From: Ananas comosus
Lineage: Eukaryota; Streptophyta; Magnoliopsida; Poales; Bromeliaceae
Assembly (NCBI RefSeq): GCF_001540865.1
Contig: NC_033640.1
Location: 283,174-347,173 of the forward strand
Direction: 5' to 3'
Length of the DNA: 64,000 nt
Shown one piece after another: positions 20,861 to 34,303 of the stretch (position 1 is its first letter; each line of letters begins with the position of its first letter). The notes under the pieces are model-generated. The model was given only the letters and a program-made list of their open reading frames with translations. It had not been told where the DNA came from and did not search any database. Position numbers and translations under genes: made by a program.

Positions 20861-23800
20861 GTTAATTACGACAACGCCGAGGAGATCTGCAGATCTTTCC
20901 GTAAAAGGCAACTTCAACTTCGATCGTGTCGACACATCTCCTCAGCATTGTCGTGGTAAACAGCGAAACTAATGTTTCGACTCTTACTAAACCTGTTAGT
21001 GATAGACATGTGAAAACGATGAGCTTTGGTTTAGTCATTGAAACTTGAAAGTGACACAAATATCAAAACCAAGATCAATAATTCTTTTGTTGAGATGTCT
21101 AAATCCTCAGTGGATGCACTACTACATTAGGGACCCACTTGAATTAATAAGAGTTAGATTACAGAGTAAAATATCCTGGCGAAAATCAAGGAATAGGATC
21201 AATCTAAGATATTGACATATTTTTGTCCTATTCTGATTTTCAGAAACATAATTACATTTATTCCCATTAGGGGGTGTGTTATTTTTTTATTTTTTAATTT
21301 TTAGTTTTCCTTTGTGGGCCTAGATGGGGTTTGCCTTCTGGTATTTGATTTATTGTAATTTTACTTTCAGTCGAAACTCGAAATTCGCCAAGTTTGCAGG
21401 AAAAAAAAAAAGTAAAAAAACACAAATAATAAAATATTAACATATCTTCTTTTTTCTAGTTTTTATATTATTTACTTTTACCAAATAAATATCAGAATTG
21501 AAAAAACTTCAGTTCTACAGCTGTATAAATAAATAGTAAAAGAAAAATAATTTTCAACTGAACTCTTATTCACTGAAAAGTTTATTTCAATTTTGAATTT
21601 TACCTTCGGTGAAACAATCATGTCCTAAATAAAACTCTTCGAATGAGTTGCGAGCGTGCTTATATAAATTTTTTTTGACAGTTTTAAATAAGAGCTTCTG
21701 CTATTAGCGTTCAATAACACTTCATTTGTTGATAGCTTTAGATTCTTCATGTTTGAAGCTGTTTTAGAAGTCAAATCAAACGCTACGGAATTTTCTGTTT
21801 ACATATAATCCCTTGTTGCGTTTGAGTACGAAAAATTTTATAAAAAATACTATATGTACTTATCATATAATGGGGTGTACTTATCATATAATGGTGTACA
21901 TTTTATAAGACTAGTGAAAATAGAAATTTTTTTATAAGACTAGTGAACTAATCCTTTTCATAAAAAATTTTGGGTGTACAGGGCCTATTGGTTTAAAGAA
22001 AATGGAAGAAATAATTCTTTAAAATTTTGATTTTCTTATTTAACTTCAATTTTTTAAATTTGATTCACTCAACACCGCTCTGATTTTATGATCTGAATGT
22101 TTTGTTTATTTTTACACTTCAATGCAATTTTTTGCGATTATAAATTTATTAAAGTAATAAGTTTAAAATTTGAAGGCAAAATATCGCGGACTAACTTAAA
22201 TTAAACAAATTGAAATGTTAGATAGTAAAATTAATATTTTTAAAGATCGGACAGGAGTCAAAATGATCTGTAGTTTTAATAAATTTTCTACGTTTTTACC
22301 AATTTTTAATGTAAACAGAACTATTGCGACATGCGCATGCATCTTTACCTATTGTATTTGTAAATATTTTTAATAAATCAGCATTTCTATATTGCTGTTG
22401 GATCAAACCAAATTTAAAATTTTAATCCAATAAATTGTTACGGCGTAGCACGATTAACTCATTAAGAACATTTTACAACATTTTGAGTTATTTGTACATT
22501 TGGATTGCGGATAAAGGGTGGAATAATCCTTTATCCCTTTTATACCCAAACGCTAGTGGATATCTAAAATAAGCTAGTATAACTATCCCCACCAGCACCT
22601 CCATTTTCTATATATAAATACCCACTATTTTTCTTATTCCATATTATCTATCTAAACACTATTTTTCTTATTTCCTGGAACAATCCAAATTTTATCCAAA
22701 CACTTTTTTTTATCCTCATATTTGTATCTATCTCTGTAATAGCTAGTTCTTGCTTAATTATACTCGAACCAAACGGTGGAAAATGTTAAGAACATATATA
22801 TACTAACTAATCTAAATGTTTAAAATATAAGCAATCACATTTTATGCTTAAATTAACATAAAGATTACAAACCAAAACCAACATTAATTTTCTCCCTTGC
22901 TCAGAGATTTAGGGGAAAAAAAAGGTACTAAACACTACCTAGTTTTAGGAATCTAGATTACCTCGAAACTTTTTAATTAATTAACAAAATCCTGTTTAAT
23001 AAGTATAAGTTCAAAGTGGCATGTGATCAATACTAAGAAGTGGTACTAATTAATAAAAAGCCTGGTTAAAGAGAAATAATTAACAAATTGTCGATTGATC
23101 TTAATTAATTGAAAATGCTGTAGTTTCTCTCTCTAGATCTCGCTTGGTCGGTATTTAAGACAAAAAGGAAGAGTTTAACACAAAAACCATAATTTAGGAT
23201 TAACCACCACATGCATAATGTACAATTCATGAGGAGGGGCAAAGTAATTAATCATATATAGAAGCTAATTGTGATGTAGGTAAGTGTTTATTGTTAAGTT
23301 ATTTAATTTGCACCATTTTCTTATGATGATTAGGACTTGTATAGAGTGAAAAAAAAAAAAAAAAAATCCTAGGTATCAGAGCAAAGAGGTCCTGTATAAT
23401 AGTAGCTTAATTTTAAGGTTATTTAGAGTAATCGAAGCTCAATTTCGCATTGCATATCATTCGAGTAAAGAGTTATTTGAAAAGAGTTAAGAATAGAAAC
23501 TTCAATTAGTTAGAGGTTTTGCATTTGGAGTTCAGAAACCCATTTTGGGTTCTCGCCACAACCAAAAGCTCTAGCCTAATAATTTCTTCTATAATTTGAA
23601 TTTTAACGGTCGACTCGTACTCAAATCAAATTAAATTACTGTGCACTCTCTAAAAACTTTAAGCTTTTAAAAGAAAATTAGTAATTCAAATTCATTTATG
23701 AAAGGAATAATAGTCCTTTATATATGTAAATAACTTGGATTCAACTTGTAATATTTGGAGCTTAATTATGAAACCCTAAGAAGTAATTCTAATGCTACAA

Positions 23801-23986
23801 ATGGATCTGGTAAAGTTGCATGTCCTTCAAAAGAATCTTCAAAAGAATAAAGCTGCCATTAATTAAAGCTCTTGACAACAAAAAATACAAAAAAAAAAAA
23901 CCTTTTAATTAAGTAATTTGTACTAGGATGATTCTCACTTGGTCATGCTATTTATGCTGATGTAAAATTGAGAATCATATGTACAT

Positions 23987-24035
<49 letters not shown>
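20861..24035. other. AT-rich intergenic region with MITE fragments
   Basis: No gene is seen. At about 22500-22790 there is a MITE-like segment with 'ccaaacgc' and 'ctcgaaccaaacgg' words, related in inverse orientation to the end at 9400. An isolated GGTATCAGAGC at 23372-23382 resembles a primer-binding site without any LTR. A (TA)n tract at 23998-24035 borders the next MITE. Confidence 0.45.
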
Positions 24036-24038
<3 letters not shown>

Positions 24039-24571
24039 TAGGCTACTATACTATCGTAGCACGGAGCACTCCGTGCTACCAGTTGTTTTCGATGATGTGG
24101 CTTCCAAATCGACGATCGGCTCCGTAGAGTTGATCTACACTATTGAAAGTATTTAGAAACTAAATTTCATAATTTTCGATATCATTTACCTATCAAACAA
24201 GTAGTCTAAAATTGAACGGCTGAAAATAAAAATCTCATAAAAAATGATGATAAAAGATTTAAATTCAAGATCAGATATACTGATCTTATTCTAAATAGTG
24301 AAAAGAATTTTCTATAAAATTTTCATCGCATTTGGATTGTTTTACACCGTTAAACTCACAAAACACACCACATCGGCCATTAAAATTGTCAATTTTGAGA
24401 TCTTTTGATCATAGTCAAATGATGTCGAAAAAATTTGAAATTTAGTTTCTAAATACTTTCAATAGTGTAGATCAAGTCTAACGGAGCGGATCGTCGATTT
24501 GGAAGCCGCATCATCGAAAATAACTTGGTAGCACGGAGCGCTCCGTGCTACCGATGCAATAGCCGGACTCT
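24036..24571. repeat. Long palindromic MITE (family A, copy 1)
   Basis: Both ends carry the near-palindrome CACGGAGCACTCCGTG or CACGGAGCGCTCCGTG. Inside, about 180 bp on the left (from 'tcgatgatgtggcttccaaa') is the near-perfect complement of the right (to 'ttggaagccgcatcatcga'), so a transcript would fold into a long hairpin. It lies between (TA)n tracts, consistent with TA target duplication. Copies 2 and 3 are at 44629 and 47344. Confidence 0.75.
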
Positions 24572-24746
24572 ATATATATATATATATATATATCCCTTTA
24601 CCCCGATACGACAAAGAATATATATTAGTGTTGTTCATTATATAAGTACTCAAATTCAATCGAGAAATTACTCATTTTAATTCGATTTAATTCTATTAAA
24701 GTCATCGAGAAAGAAAAGAAGCATTCGCGCATATATATATATATAA

Positions 24747-24809
<63 letters not shown>

Positions 24810-25752
24810 ATATATATATATGACCGTGTTTTTTCTTTTTCTTTCTTAATAAAGTAGAACACAAAATTAATGTTGAATTTTAGTAGTAATTGTTTGAATA
24901 GGAGAGAAAATATTGGGAACATAAAAATTTGATCAAATGTGAAGTGTAAGAATTAATATCCTTGGTCCATTATCTTTGATTAATTAATTTGTGTAACATG
25001 AGTTCTATCCAGCTATATATGTAGTTATTTTTCCTCACACTTCCATAAATCCTGCTATATACGTCTAATTATAGCTTTAGGATTCAATTAAACAAACCAA
25101 ATCTCTTAAGAAATGAATAGAATTGTATATGAGGAGGACCTGGAAAAAGACACAAGAGAACAAAAGCAACCTAGCTTTGTAGGTTTTTGCTTTTGTCTCA
25201 CATTTGCTTTTCATAACAGCAAAGCCTAATTAAGCTTCAACACCAAGAAATATATTATGAAAAAAAAAAACAAAACAAAACTCACAAGGAAAAATTAAGA
25301 TGTATATGTTCATGTATAAATGAAAAACTACCTTGATTTAATTACTTTCACATATATATATATATAAATATCTTGTAATTATAAGCTAGTTAATTTGTAA
25401 GCAAACAATGTAAAATGAGGGTTACAAATAAGTAATAAGTGATAGGTTAATTAATTTTGTACACACACACACACACTCATATATATGTAAATATATAACT
25501 ATTTTCTTCATTGATCTTAAGTTTTTTAAAATGTTATAACATTTAAAATATCACACATATGAGAACATTCTTATCAATATGCTTCTAAAGTTTATTCCCC
25601 TCAAAACTGAAATTAATATATATACAAGAGAGGCCAACATTTAAGTGCTCAAAATTAATTAAGTTTTGCCCAAAATCACATATAATATTACTTTCCATAC
25701 GTATTGATTATATATATATAACACTTTACGTACCCGGCCACTTAAAAAAAAA
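24572..25752. other. Intergenic, with a long TA tract
   Basis: No gene is seen. (TA)n runs occupy 24572-24592 and about 24731-24822. Confidence 0.5.
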
Positions 25753-26104
25753 GGGAAACCATTTCAAAAACCATCCCCCTGTAGTTTCTGCATTCTTGAT
25801 TTGCCTACCGCTGTGGTTGAACGTATCATTTTATCTCGCTGTGTTCATTTTTATTTCTTATTCGAGCTTTCGTTAATAGTTCGTTTAAATTATATACAAA
25901 ATAACTTCAGAAACCATCTTATTATCTTATCGAATCATCCTTATAACCTTTAATTTAAACTTTGTCACCGATTTTTAAAAATAATATAAAAGATAAAAAA
26001 GATAAAAACTAAAGTCCACAGGCGTGGGCAAATGATAGTTTTATAACACATAAAAAAAAAAAAATGAAATGCAATTGAAACGCAAGGGGTTTTGAAGTTT
26101 CCCC
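25753..26104. repeat. MITE (family E, copy 1)
   Basis: The left end GGGAAACCATTTCAAAAACC and right end GGGGTTTTGAAGTTTCCCC are inverted. The interior holds 'cgttaatagttcg' and 'aattatatacaaaataa' blocks shared with the copies at 37626, 58063 and 60137. Confidence 0.6.
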
Positions 26105-27429
26105 AAAAAAAAAACTTACAATAGCTTTGTTATGAGGATATATATATATAAGGTTATTTATTTTTCCTTCTGGCTCTTATAATTATTACACTTACAGTAC
26201 TTATGACTCACATATGAATAAGCTAGAATGAAGCATTCCATTAAAAGTCTCCATTAATCTATCGCGCACGTTATACTACACTTTTATAAATTCAAAGATA
26301 TGTATAAAATCATTATATACAAGAGAGTAGCCAAATACAAACATAATTAACGTGTCTATAAATATACAAAAAATACATACGGAATAATAAAAAATGAGAA
26401 ATAAAAGAACGAAAAGTTAACATATTCATGAGAAGACATCAAATAAACGATCTCTTAGTATCTTATATAGTACTAGTTGAATGTACGTACATACACTGCA
26501 CAGTAATAATTTATAGATTTATTTCAAATTAATATAATTGTACATATTATATGCAAATTTTACAATAAAAATATTATAAATTAATGTGTTATATTTTATT
26601 AGAAAATTATTTATAATATCCTATAAAAGCCCGGGTCTTTTATTAGATACTAACCACAATATTATATACTTTTTATTTGATACTCAACATTTAAATATGT
26701 ATTCTTAAAACTAAAAGCATCAAAATTTATTTCACCATTTTAATTAAAACCTTAAAATATAATATTTGATCCACTGGACATAAAAAAATTAAATTATTAT
26801 CAAAATTTGATATCAAAAATTAAATTTACATATAATCAATAAACTCAAATTAATTTAATTCTAAAAATAGACTTAAAAAATAACTATTTTTTAACAAATG
26901 ATTAAACTGTTGTTTATATTTGATATTATAAAAAAAAAATATAGATAAATAACGATAACATAAAATGAATTTATAGATAATGCAATAAAGATTATAACTA
27001 TTTTTAATAAATATTAACAAAATATAAGTCATATAAAAATTAATAAAAGAAAACAATTTTATATATTAAGTGTAGAAATTTAATAGATTGACATAACCTT
27101 CGTGTTTATTTGACATATTTTTAACAATTTAATCAATAATCATCTCGTTATCGTGGAATATTATTTTATATTAATAGATTGATCAAACCATTAATTTTTA
27201 TTTGAGACAAAATATAATAAAAAATAAAAAATGCATTAAAAAAAATAAAAAAGAAATTATTTTCCTTTTGAATTCCGTCCGTCATTATCGAATTTCTATA
27301 AACCTTTATATATAATAGATAATGAAAAATAACCGTTGTCCTCTATATAACACATATTAGATTCCACGAAAAAAAATAATAACTGTGTATTTTAAAATAT
27401 ATATATATTATTATATAATATATATATAT
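26105..27429. other. Very AT-rich intergenic sequence
   Basis: I see no gene and no structured repeat other than A/T-rich simple sequence. Confidence 0.5.
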
Positions 27430-28045
27430 AGGTTGACTACGAATACTCTCCGAGAGTAACATGCCCATTTTACTCCACTCGAGTTGCTTTTTCTGATGAT
27501 CAAGCTTGGCCAAATTGACGATCGGGTGTCTTCCGGTTGAAACTGATCTATACCACTTGAAGTGTTTAAGAAATCAATTTCAAATCTTTTTCACGATTCA
27601 TCATTTGCATTCTCGTTTCTCTTTGGGTGTGGTGGTAGTTTCTTTGTGTCTGTCGGTAATAATCAAAAGGGTTCAAAATTGAATTTAATGTGATTAGTAG
27701 ACCGTTTTCATACGTTTAAAGTGTAAATTATCCCAAATCATTGAATTTTTGTGTAGAAAATTCTTTAAAACTATTTAAAACAAATCTATACTCTTATCTT
27801 GAATTACAAGTACTCTATCATCATTTTTTTCAAAGAATATTCATTTTCAGCCGTTCATTTTTTCTGTTACTAGATGGATATAAAACAATATCGAAAGTAG
27901 CGTGAACAATCTGATTTCTTATGATAGTTTACAATGTTTAGATCATATTTAAACGAGGCCGATCGTTCAATTGGAAGCATCTATTCATTCGAAACAGACT
28001 CGAGATAAAACGACCGTTACTCCGAGAGGATTCTAGCTCAATCTA
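27430..28045. repeat. Long palindromic MITE, diverged, between TA tracts
   Basis: The left end is GGTTGACTACGAATACTCTC and the right GAGAGGATTCTAGCTCAATC. The interior keeps the superfamily core ('gatgatcaagcttggccaaattgacgatcgg' against 'cgatcgttcaattggaagcatc'). Many single-base insertions compared with the copy at 10574 suggest decay or low-quality sequence. Confidence 0.6.
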
Positions 28046-28542
28046 TATATATATATTATATAATATATATAATATAATATATATAAATTAATATATGTAT
28101 CGACACGAGATAATTACTATACTATTTTAGGGTATTCAAATCAACAATCGATACCGTTAAATATAACCTAGTGTATATGAAGTTTTTTGAAATAAAATTT
28201 TAATTTTTTTCGACATCGTTTACTTAGTAAGTAAATCATTTTTTTAAAAAAGGTATAATAATAGAATGATCTTTAAAATTCGAGAATAAAGCTTTTAAAT
28301 TCATAATTAAGGATGTTGATCTTGATCTAGATCGTTTAAAGTATTAAAATTTGAATAAATTTATATTCTTTTACACCGTTACATTACAAACTCGCTATAG
28401 TAGTCATTAAAAATTGATAATTTTGAAACAATTTGGTCATAAAATAAACTATGTCGAAAAAAATATAAAATTTCATTCCTCTCTCCTGCTTTAATTTCTC
28501 TCTATGTGTACATATATATGGACTATATATATATTATTCAAT

Positions 28543-28588
<46 letters not shown>

Positions 28589-29340
28589 GAGGAAAAGCAG
28601 GAGAAGTAAAGGCGCAGCTGGGATCAAAAGTTGTGGAAGAAGTTAGGGTTTGGTGGTGTGCAAGGTATGGGTGGTGAGGTGGCCAAATAACGGCTATATT
28701 GGCAAGTACACATATGCATGGGTTTTGCGCAGGTGTAGTGTTGGTGTTAATTAGTGTTAGGGGAATTAAAGTGTTGTGGGGATCACATGCAAAGCCCATA
28801 TCCTGGGCTTAACTTTTTTATTAATATTCCTCTCACCTTTTGCTGTAACGTAAAGCTCTTCATCCCTCATATTCATGCTAACACTAAAACCACCTGAACC
28901 TAGCTAGTTATTTATGTGATCAGTATCTATACATATATATATTTCCTAATTAACAAAAAAAGAAAAGAATATATATATATATACACACACACACACATAT
29001 ATCAAAAGATTTGCACGAATTTTGATGCGTTTTTCTTGGTCTAACAAACCTTTTTATTGTTTTGTGTGAGTACTATACTTCACCATATGCCACCTCACTC
29101 ATATAAGCAAAAGGTGGAAGCTACCCCAACCTCTCCCTCTCCCTCTCCCACATTATATATAAAGGGAGTGTGATATCACCCTTCTCCTCATTATTAAGCT
29201 CCCCACTCATCACCACCTCCCCTTTGGGAAAGGAGAGAGAGTGTTTAGGGTGTGGGAGATTAATTAATCAATTAATTACTAAGGCTAGCTTCTTGTGTTT
29301 AGTTTGCTCTTTGGATTTTGTTTGAGGGAGCTAGCTAGAT
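28046..29340. other. SWEET promoter side with a MITE fragment
   Basis: A half-MITE with the core 'aatcaacaatcgataccgtt' lies at about 28100-28480. A (GA)n tract is at 28545-28586. The SWEET gene's likely TATA box is at about 29153-29163 (TATATATAAAG), 180 bases before the start codon. CT-rich leader sequence follows. Confidence 0.45.
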
Positions 29341-31109
29341 ATGGCTGTGTTGTCCTTGCACCACCCTTGCACCTTCACCTTTGGAATCCTAGGTATATCA
29401 TTCTCCATCGATCGTATGCATATTGCATCAAAATTAGTGCGAGTGAGCTGGGTCATTATATTTTCACGGGCTCCTGTGCCTTTGGAGTAGTAGCTAGCTA
29501 GCTTCCTTTGAATTGATGATTAGTTCTTGCTTTAATTATTTTTTCCTTCTTATTTGGTTTATGTGCTCTTAATAAGTTGGAGAGAGAGAGAGAGAAAGAG
29601 ATGCACCTTGATCTAGCTTGAACTACTACTAAATTACACTAACCGAAGAATTTAAGCTACTCTAATTAAGTAGCTTTTGCAAGTACAATGATTAGAAAAT
29701 CTCATTAAATGTGCTCCTCTTCCTCATAAGATTGATATTATTCTCACTTGGAATTTGAAGCTAATCTATGCATGTTTTCTCAAAAGCCAAAAAAAAAAGA
29801 GGATACACACATATGTATATGTATGTTTGCTTGAATCACTTCCTCAAATCATATGAAGATAATTAATGCTGTATCCTTCTCATGCATGAATTGCAGGTAA
29901 CATCATCTCATTAATGGTGTATCTTGCCCCACTGTAAGAATATATTCAATTTTCTTTTTTTTACTCTTTAATTTCCATTTCATTTCTTTTCTTGTTATTT
30001 AATTAATTTGATTTCTTGGCCACAATTCGGATGGTTAATTTGCAGGCCTACATTCTATCGAGTTTACAAGAAGAAATCGACTGAAGGATTTCAATCCATA
30101 CCATATATCATCGCACTGTTCAGCTCTATGCTATGGATATATTACGCAATCCTCAAACCTGATGCTTCTCTCCTCATCACCATCAATTCGATCGGATGCG
30201 CGATCGAAGCGATATACATCATCACTTATCTTGTTTTCGCACCAAAGAATGTTAAGGTAAGTGATATGAAGAGAAGCATATCTCTTCAAGTTATTGCAAA
30301 AATCATGAAATTTCAATACAAATTTGGGGAGTATATATATATTTTCTTTGGAATTACAGATCTTTACGGCAAAAATACTGTTACTTTTGATTGTTGGGGC
30401 GTACGGTACGATTCTTCTGCTCACACTCTTGCTATCGAAAGACTCTAGTCGTGTTCACCTTGTTGGTTGGATCTGCATGGGATTCTCTGTGACCGTCTTC
30501 GTAGCTCCCCTAAGTATCATGGTGAGTAAGAAAATTTAATGAGGATATGTAAATGAAGTTATGTTGGTTTTTATTTTTTTTGAATAATCACATTGATTAG
30601 ATCAATATTTGATTTTTACAGAGGCTCGTGATACGTACAAAAAGCGTTGAATTCATGCCTTTCTCGCTATCGTTTTTCCTCACGTTGAGCGCTGTTGTTT
30701 GGTTCTTTTACGGTTTATTGACAAAGGACATATATGTCGCAGTAATGACCTAATAATCAATCGATCACTTCTTTTCTTGTCTTACATTTCGTTATTTTTC
30801 TCCAAATACAATCTCTTGATGACTTATTCTTGATCAATTGTGTAGCTTCCAAATGTATTGGGGTTTCTATTTGGGATCATGCAAATGGTGCTCTACGTAG
30901 CGTATAAGGACGTGAAACCAATCACTCAAGAGTACAAGTTGCCCGAGAAGGGATTGGGGGTCCATCCGGTTGATTCGAAGCCATCGAAGATCGAAAATAA
31001 AGATCACCACATTGTTATTGAAGGAGATCCAAAGATGCTCGACGGTACCGAGGGCGACAACAGGAAAGAAACTCAAGAGGGGAATAAGATGAGCCATGTT
31101 GAGGTTTGA
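29341..31109 (+). CDS. SWEET: Bidirectional sugar transporter, SWEET family (probably clade III)
   Basis: A plasma-membrane uniporter-type sugar carrier. Six exons join in frame: 29341-29392, 29897-29933, 30046-30256, 30360-30521, 30622-30741 and 30846-31109, giving 281 residues, the usual SWEET length, with the typical six-exon plan. The protein has two three-helix MtN3/PQ-loop repeats (about residues 10-97 and 130-215) joined by a linking helix. Family signatures are [17 protein letters not shown] after helix 1 and [20 protein letters not shown] in the second repeat. A ~65-residue hydrophilic, Lys/Glu-rich tail follows. The long acidic/basic tail and sequence style fit clade III (SWEET10-15, sucrose-preferring); that assignment is inference. 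The start is the only ATG before helix 1. A (CA/CG)n(GA)n tract follows the stop. Confidence 0.95.
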
Positions 31110-31128
31110 TACATAGAACATGCAAACA

Positions 31129-31149
31129 TGCGCACGCGCGCGCGCGCAC

Positions 31150-31201
<52 letters not shown>
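31129..31201. repeat. Microsatellite in the SWEET 3' region
   Basis: A (GC)n run followed by (GA)n begins 20 bases after the stop codon, probably within the 3' UTR. Confidence 0.6.
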
Positions 31202-31202
<1 letters not shown>

Positions 31203-31499
31203 TTATGTAGCACTTACCTTTGATAATACATATGGTTCTATTATTAGTATTAATTATTTGTTCTTTGTAGACAGGAAGGGTGCAATTTCCTTTTTCAACT
31301 ATTGGTATGTATCTTATTTCACATTTGTTTCATGGTGAATAAAAGCAAAAGTAGAACCTAAAACAAAGAAAAACATGTAGTGTATATATATAGGTTTCAT
31401 TCCCTTGGTTTAAAAATTAGCTCTTTTACCTCACAATATATATAGAGAAAACTTAGAATTGTAATGTTAAAAAGAAAAATGCAAATGATACATTAGTTA

Positions 31500-31697
31500 A
31501 CAAACGAATCATCACCGACCGTCCCTAGAGCAACTGAGCAAATGACAAAGGACTTGGTGATTGATACCCGAGACCCAAGTTCGAATCCTAGTTGATTCAC
31601 ATTTCCAGCTAAGTTTATTTCTAAATGAAATAAACGAAGCGGGTAGCGTGCTACCTATCTCTCAAAAAAAAAAGAAAAGAAAAAACAAACGAATCAT
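31500..31697 (+). mobile_element. tRNA-derived SINE with perfect 13-bp target duplication
   Basis: The body at 31513-31684 is flanked by identical 13-mers ACAAACGAATCAT at 31500-31512 and 31685-31697. Inside, GTTCGAATCC (31579-31588) is a canonical RNA polymerase III B-box. An A-box-like region (AAATGACAAAGGACTTGG) lies ~40 bases before it. It ends in an A-rich tail with a few G (31661-31684). Confidence 0.85.
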
Positions 31698-31915
31698 TGT
31701 ACTAATCAAAAGGTACATTGTTACGTGTCATACCTCGTATTTAAAGAGTTGCCATCTTTTTCTTTGTTAGCGATATATCAGTATTTGTCGTTTAATACAT
31801 TGGTTCGTAAACGAATAATCACCGTACTTACCAAAAGGCAAACTATTACAGATGCCATACGTGGCATTCAAATAATCATCATCTTTTTCTCCATCACTTA
31901 TCTATATTTGTCGTT
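31690..31915. repeat. Old tandem duplication of ~115 bp
   Basis: 31690-31795 and 31809-31915 share the order 'acgaat', 'caaaagg', 'gccat', 'catctttttc', 'atttgtcgtt'. The SINE inserted in the first copy. Divergence is high. Confidence 0.5.
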
Positions 31916-31980
31916 AATTAGCGTATAGTACGTGAGATTTATTTCGTGTAAGATTATTCAACACTCACACTCCCAAGTAC

Positions 31981-32287
31981 AAGTACGAGTTGAAATAAAT
32001 GATTCTTAACTTCTCTTTTCGTATATAATGATTTGTTTTGAATGTTATTGAGCTACTCCAACCTTCTAAGCTCTAATTTAGAGATTCATGAAATTATTTG
32101 TGAAAAAGATAAAAAATTAAGCTACAAAGAATTCTATCAAACATGTTTTATAGTAAGTAATATTTGACGATGATTAGGGAAGCATGTAAGTCGATAAAAT
32201 TTTTTCTCTTTTTTCTCTGTTTGAGCCTTCGACTTCTCAGATAATAATAACAATAATAATAAGGTTTCATAATTGTATGAACTTCTC
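31981..32287 (+). repeat. Tandem repeat R, copy 1 (uninterrupted)
   Basis: The unit runs from AAGTACGAGTTGAAATAAAT through 'gctacaaagaattctatcaaac' and an (AAT)n tract to 'ggtttcataattgtatgaacttctc'. Two further copies follow, both interrupted by transposons. This copy shows the empty sites. Confidence 0.8.
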
Positions 32288-32435
32288 AAGTACGAGTTGA
32301 AATAAATGACCTTTAATTTTTTTTTCGTATATAATAGTTTGTTTTGAATGCTATTGAGCTACTCCAACCTTTATAAGCTCTAATTTAGAGATCCACGAAA
32401 TTATTTGTGAAAAAGATAAAAAAATAAGCTACAAA

Positions 32436-32935
32436 CACTACAATAGAAACGATGTATAATAATATTTTTAAATATCGGTACAGATTAAAAAAGTGTTACT
32501 GGCTAAATTACCGATATTTTTTAAAAGTATTGCTATATGTGGGTAGCTATATATAGGGCCGCTTTGATGTTTGGTATTCATTTCTCTAGCGACCTGTGGC
32601 AGAGTGACACGTGACGATCGTAATCCTCTATAGTCCATGCGAGATCCTTGCAGCCGAACTCCAGCTGTAATTGGAACCCTTCATCGTCGGCTGCGGCGGC
32701 AGAGGAGGAGAAAGGAAGATGATGATCATTTTTTTTTTCTTTTCTATTTGTAATCAGGCCGAGTGGGCTGGATGAGATTGGTTGAGTAGAGAAACTTTTT
32801 ATTTTTGTTTGGATTGGGCTTTATATTTATGTCTTAGTAGATTTTTTTTAAATTTTTTGGCATAAATCGGATACTTTTGACACTTATACAAAAATATCCA
32901 AAAAATATGTTTCTATATCTAATTCTATTGTAGTG
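32436..32935. mobile_element. Non-autonomous CACTA element
   Basis: The terminal inverted repeats are a perfect 13 bp, CACTACAATAGAA at both ends. The 3-bp target duplication is AAA (32433-32435, 32936-32938). The uninterrupted site, CTACAAAGAATT, is present in R copy 1 at about 32124 and R copy 3 at about 37399. The 500-bp interior has no transposase. Confidence 0.88.
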
Positions 32936-33106
32936 AAAGAATTTTATCAAACATGTTTCACCACAAAACCCATTTATTGCCGTCAGATATCACAAGTATT
33001 GGTTCGAGATTCGTAGTAAGTAATATTTGACAATGATTAAGGAAGCATGTAAGTCGATAAAATTTTTTTCTTTGTTTAAGCCTCTGACTTCTCAGAATAA
33101 TAATAA

Positions 33107-34303
33107 CTAGTGTAGCAGCCCACACGTTGCGGCGGGTAGATATTACTAAAATAAATTTAATATCTAACTAATATATCAAAAGTTTGCTATTATTTTAAAA
33201 ATCAAAATAGTCTAAATATATTGGCTTTTTTGCAAAAATATATTAATTTGTTGAAGCAGATTAGTAACAAAATGCCCATAAAAAGATAATAAGTATGTCA
33301 ACCTATTGAGCCGAAAAGCGACATACTATTTGGGAGAGATTTAGATAAAAAATTCAATAAAAATTAACATTTTATAAATCAAATCAAAACAATCAAAGGG
33401 TTAAATTTTTTTGTATAAGTTATATATTTATCTCTTCATTTTCTAAATAAGGTATGATACTTATCTCTTCAAGAAAATGAAGACTGTTTAAATCATATAT
33501 CAATCTAATTTTGTAAATATTTTTATATTAGTTAATAAAAAGAGTCGTGGAAGTAAAAAAGCATATGAAAAGTTATATACTAAATATTTAAGAGACAAAA
33601 AGATATACAACCTAACACAATCTAATACAGCAAATATAATACAAAATTTTACTTTCGAAAAAAAATATAAAGAACAAAGGATAGAAAAAAAAAGTAATAA
33701 ATCTTTAACACAACAAATATATCGGGTCGAATACCATGCAAATAAAAAAAAACTTGAAAAAACTAAATAAAGTTATCTAAGAAATTTCAGCGCTACAATA
33801 TAAAGAATATATAAATCTTTTAAAAGAACTCCTGAAATTTGAAGAAATGCTCGATTTGATGAAGATGACAGCGCCAAGCTCGGTGATGCAGCGTGCAAAC
33901 TCATACTCCGTCCATAGAACGTGCTCGATCTTGGCCTCGGAGCTCATGGAGGAGGAAGAGAAAGTAGAGAAGGAGAGAAGAGGGCTTTTCATGAGTTTCT
34001 ACGATTTACGGTTTAGATTAAGGTTAAAATGCGTGGACCATTAATTAGACGTTATGTGCGGAGAAAAGACGAAGGGTTGGGTTAAGGTGGGTGGACCATT
34101 AATTAGACGTTATGGGTGGAGGGAAGCGAAGACATTATGGGTGGAGAGAAAGCGAAGAGTTGGGTTAAGGTGGGTGAACTATTAATTAAACGTTATGAGT
34201 GGGGGAAGGCGAAGGGTTGGTTTCGCAATGTGAAACCTAAAACTAAAGGAAACACAGCCACATGGCATTTTTTTGAGGATTAATGTATAAGTATAGGTAT
34301 AGA
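33107..34303 (-). mobile_element. Non-autonomous Helitron 1
   Basis: On the minus strand it starts TCTATACCTATACTTATAC at 34303 and ends CTAG at 33107. About 10 bases before the end is a hairpin (CCCGC...GTGGG). It inserted between host A and T in the (AAT)n tract of repeat R copy 2. It contains three to four ~60-bp tandem units (34016-34220, 'ggaccattaattagacgttatg'). A 71-codon minus-strand frame (33777-33992) could be a captured gene fragment, but I do not recognise it. Confidence 0.82.

Noticed and set aside
23372..23382. GGTATCAGAGC as an LTR primer-binding site
   Set aside because: The 11-base match stands alone. No LTR end or repeat partner is seen nearby.
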